Shown here piece by piece: positions 19,415 to 19,645 of a DNA stretch of 19,645 nt; position 1 is the stretch's first letter, and each line of letters starts with the position of its first letter. The notes beneath the pieces are model-generated. The model was given only the letters and a program-made list of their open reading frames with translations, searched no databases and was not told the DNA's origin. The DNA lies in assembly GCA_001632425.1 (NCBI GenBank), contig KV425718.1:1-19645 (forward strand), in the 5' to 3' direction. Made by a program: the position numbers and the translations under genes. This DNA is from Neolentinus lepideus HHB14362 ss-1 (lineage: Eukaryota; Basidiomycota; Agaricomycetes; Gloeophyllales; Gloeophyllaceae).

Positions 19415-19645
19415 GAGGTCTCAAGCGAAGTAGTGTGAATCGCGCCTCGGCAAACGCCGATTCACGCGCGGATTCACAGCGCGGGCGCCAAAGACTTTGC
19501 CTGCACGGGAGCGCAATTCACACTTTTGCGCTCTCCCACAGGCAAAGTCACAGAATTGAGGGCCTCAATTCACACTCTCGGGGCCCCAATTCACACTTCA
19601 ATTCACACTTTTTGGCAGGGGACCCGACGACTTTGCCTGTGGCGC
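19415..19645 (-). repeat. Right copy of long terminal-type inverted repeat (cut by window end)
   Basis: The reverse complement of 336-590 minus one 24-bp unit. It begins GAGGTCTCAA, the exact inverse of TTGAGACCTC at 581-590, so both inner limits are sharp. The one substitution seen (near 19505) is a CpG transition. The match still holds at the last base, so the repeat continues beyond the window. Confidence 0.95.

Noticed and set aside
1..19645. tRNA, rRNA or CRISPR features
   Set aside because: No cloverleaf, rRNA-like segment or regularly spaced short repeat with unique spacers was seen on either strand.

Overview
The window looks like nuclear DNA of a mushroom-forming basidiomycete (Agaricomycetes). 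The reasons are the 60-67 nt GT-AG introns in a fungal adenylate-forming reductase gene, and a large Helitron whose broken polyprotein has a DUF6570-like module, a Helitron_like_N (Rep) module, a Pif1-type helicase and a C-terminal USP-like cysteine protease fold, an architecture known from basidiomycete genomes. No bacterial-style gene, rRNA, tRNA or CRISPR array was seen.

Layout, left to right. (1) 1-140 is a 73-bp tandem repeat. (2) 336-590 is a long, GC- and CpG-rich inverted repeat whose mate is 19415-19645. The pair encloses about 18.8 kb and carries short motif arrays (AGGCAAAGT and GTGTGAATT). It looks like the inner part of long terminal inverted repeats (TIRs); the mate is cut by the window end. 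(3) 589-2271, directly against the left repeat, is a 5'-truncated but otherwise open four-exon fragment of an adenylate-forming reductase (end of the carrier domain plus the whole NAD(P)-dependent reductase domain). (4) About 3013-15990 is an AT-rich, CpG-poor Helitron on the minus strand. It is split by a 951-bp block (X-right, 12005-12955) that replaces part of the Rep module and by a ~4-kb insert (7212-11178) placed just after the Rep two-tyrosine motif. The insert carries a second, inverted copy of the 951-bp block (X-left, 7986-8936). (5) 15991-19414 is CpG-containing DNA with scattered broken reading frames, hairpins and a 34-bp repeat; I recognise no gene in it.

Two patterns tie the window together. 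First, the decay is CpG-driven. By eye the two X copies differ at 12 positions in 951 bp, and all 12 are transitions at CpG sites, six lost in each copy. The only substitution between the two long inverted repeats is also a CpG transition. All six in-frame stops of the Rep/helicase/protease frame are TGA and are most simply read as former CGA arginine codons. Second, the mosaic junctions inside the Helitron share one end motif, TGATATGC(AC), at four places. The outermost pair is flanked by the 4-bp direct repeat CTGA, which suggests a family of mobile inserts I cannot name.

The overall picture is a nested structure: a TIR-bounded unit holding a gene fragment and a dead Helitron, itself invaded by a motif-ended insert. 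No intact transposase was found, so who mobilised the outer unit is unknown. All homology calls are from reading the sequence; no search was run.
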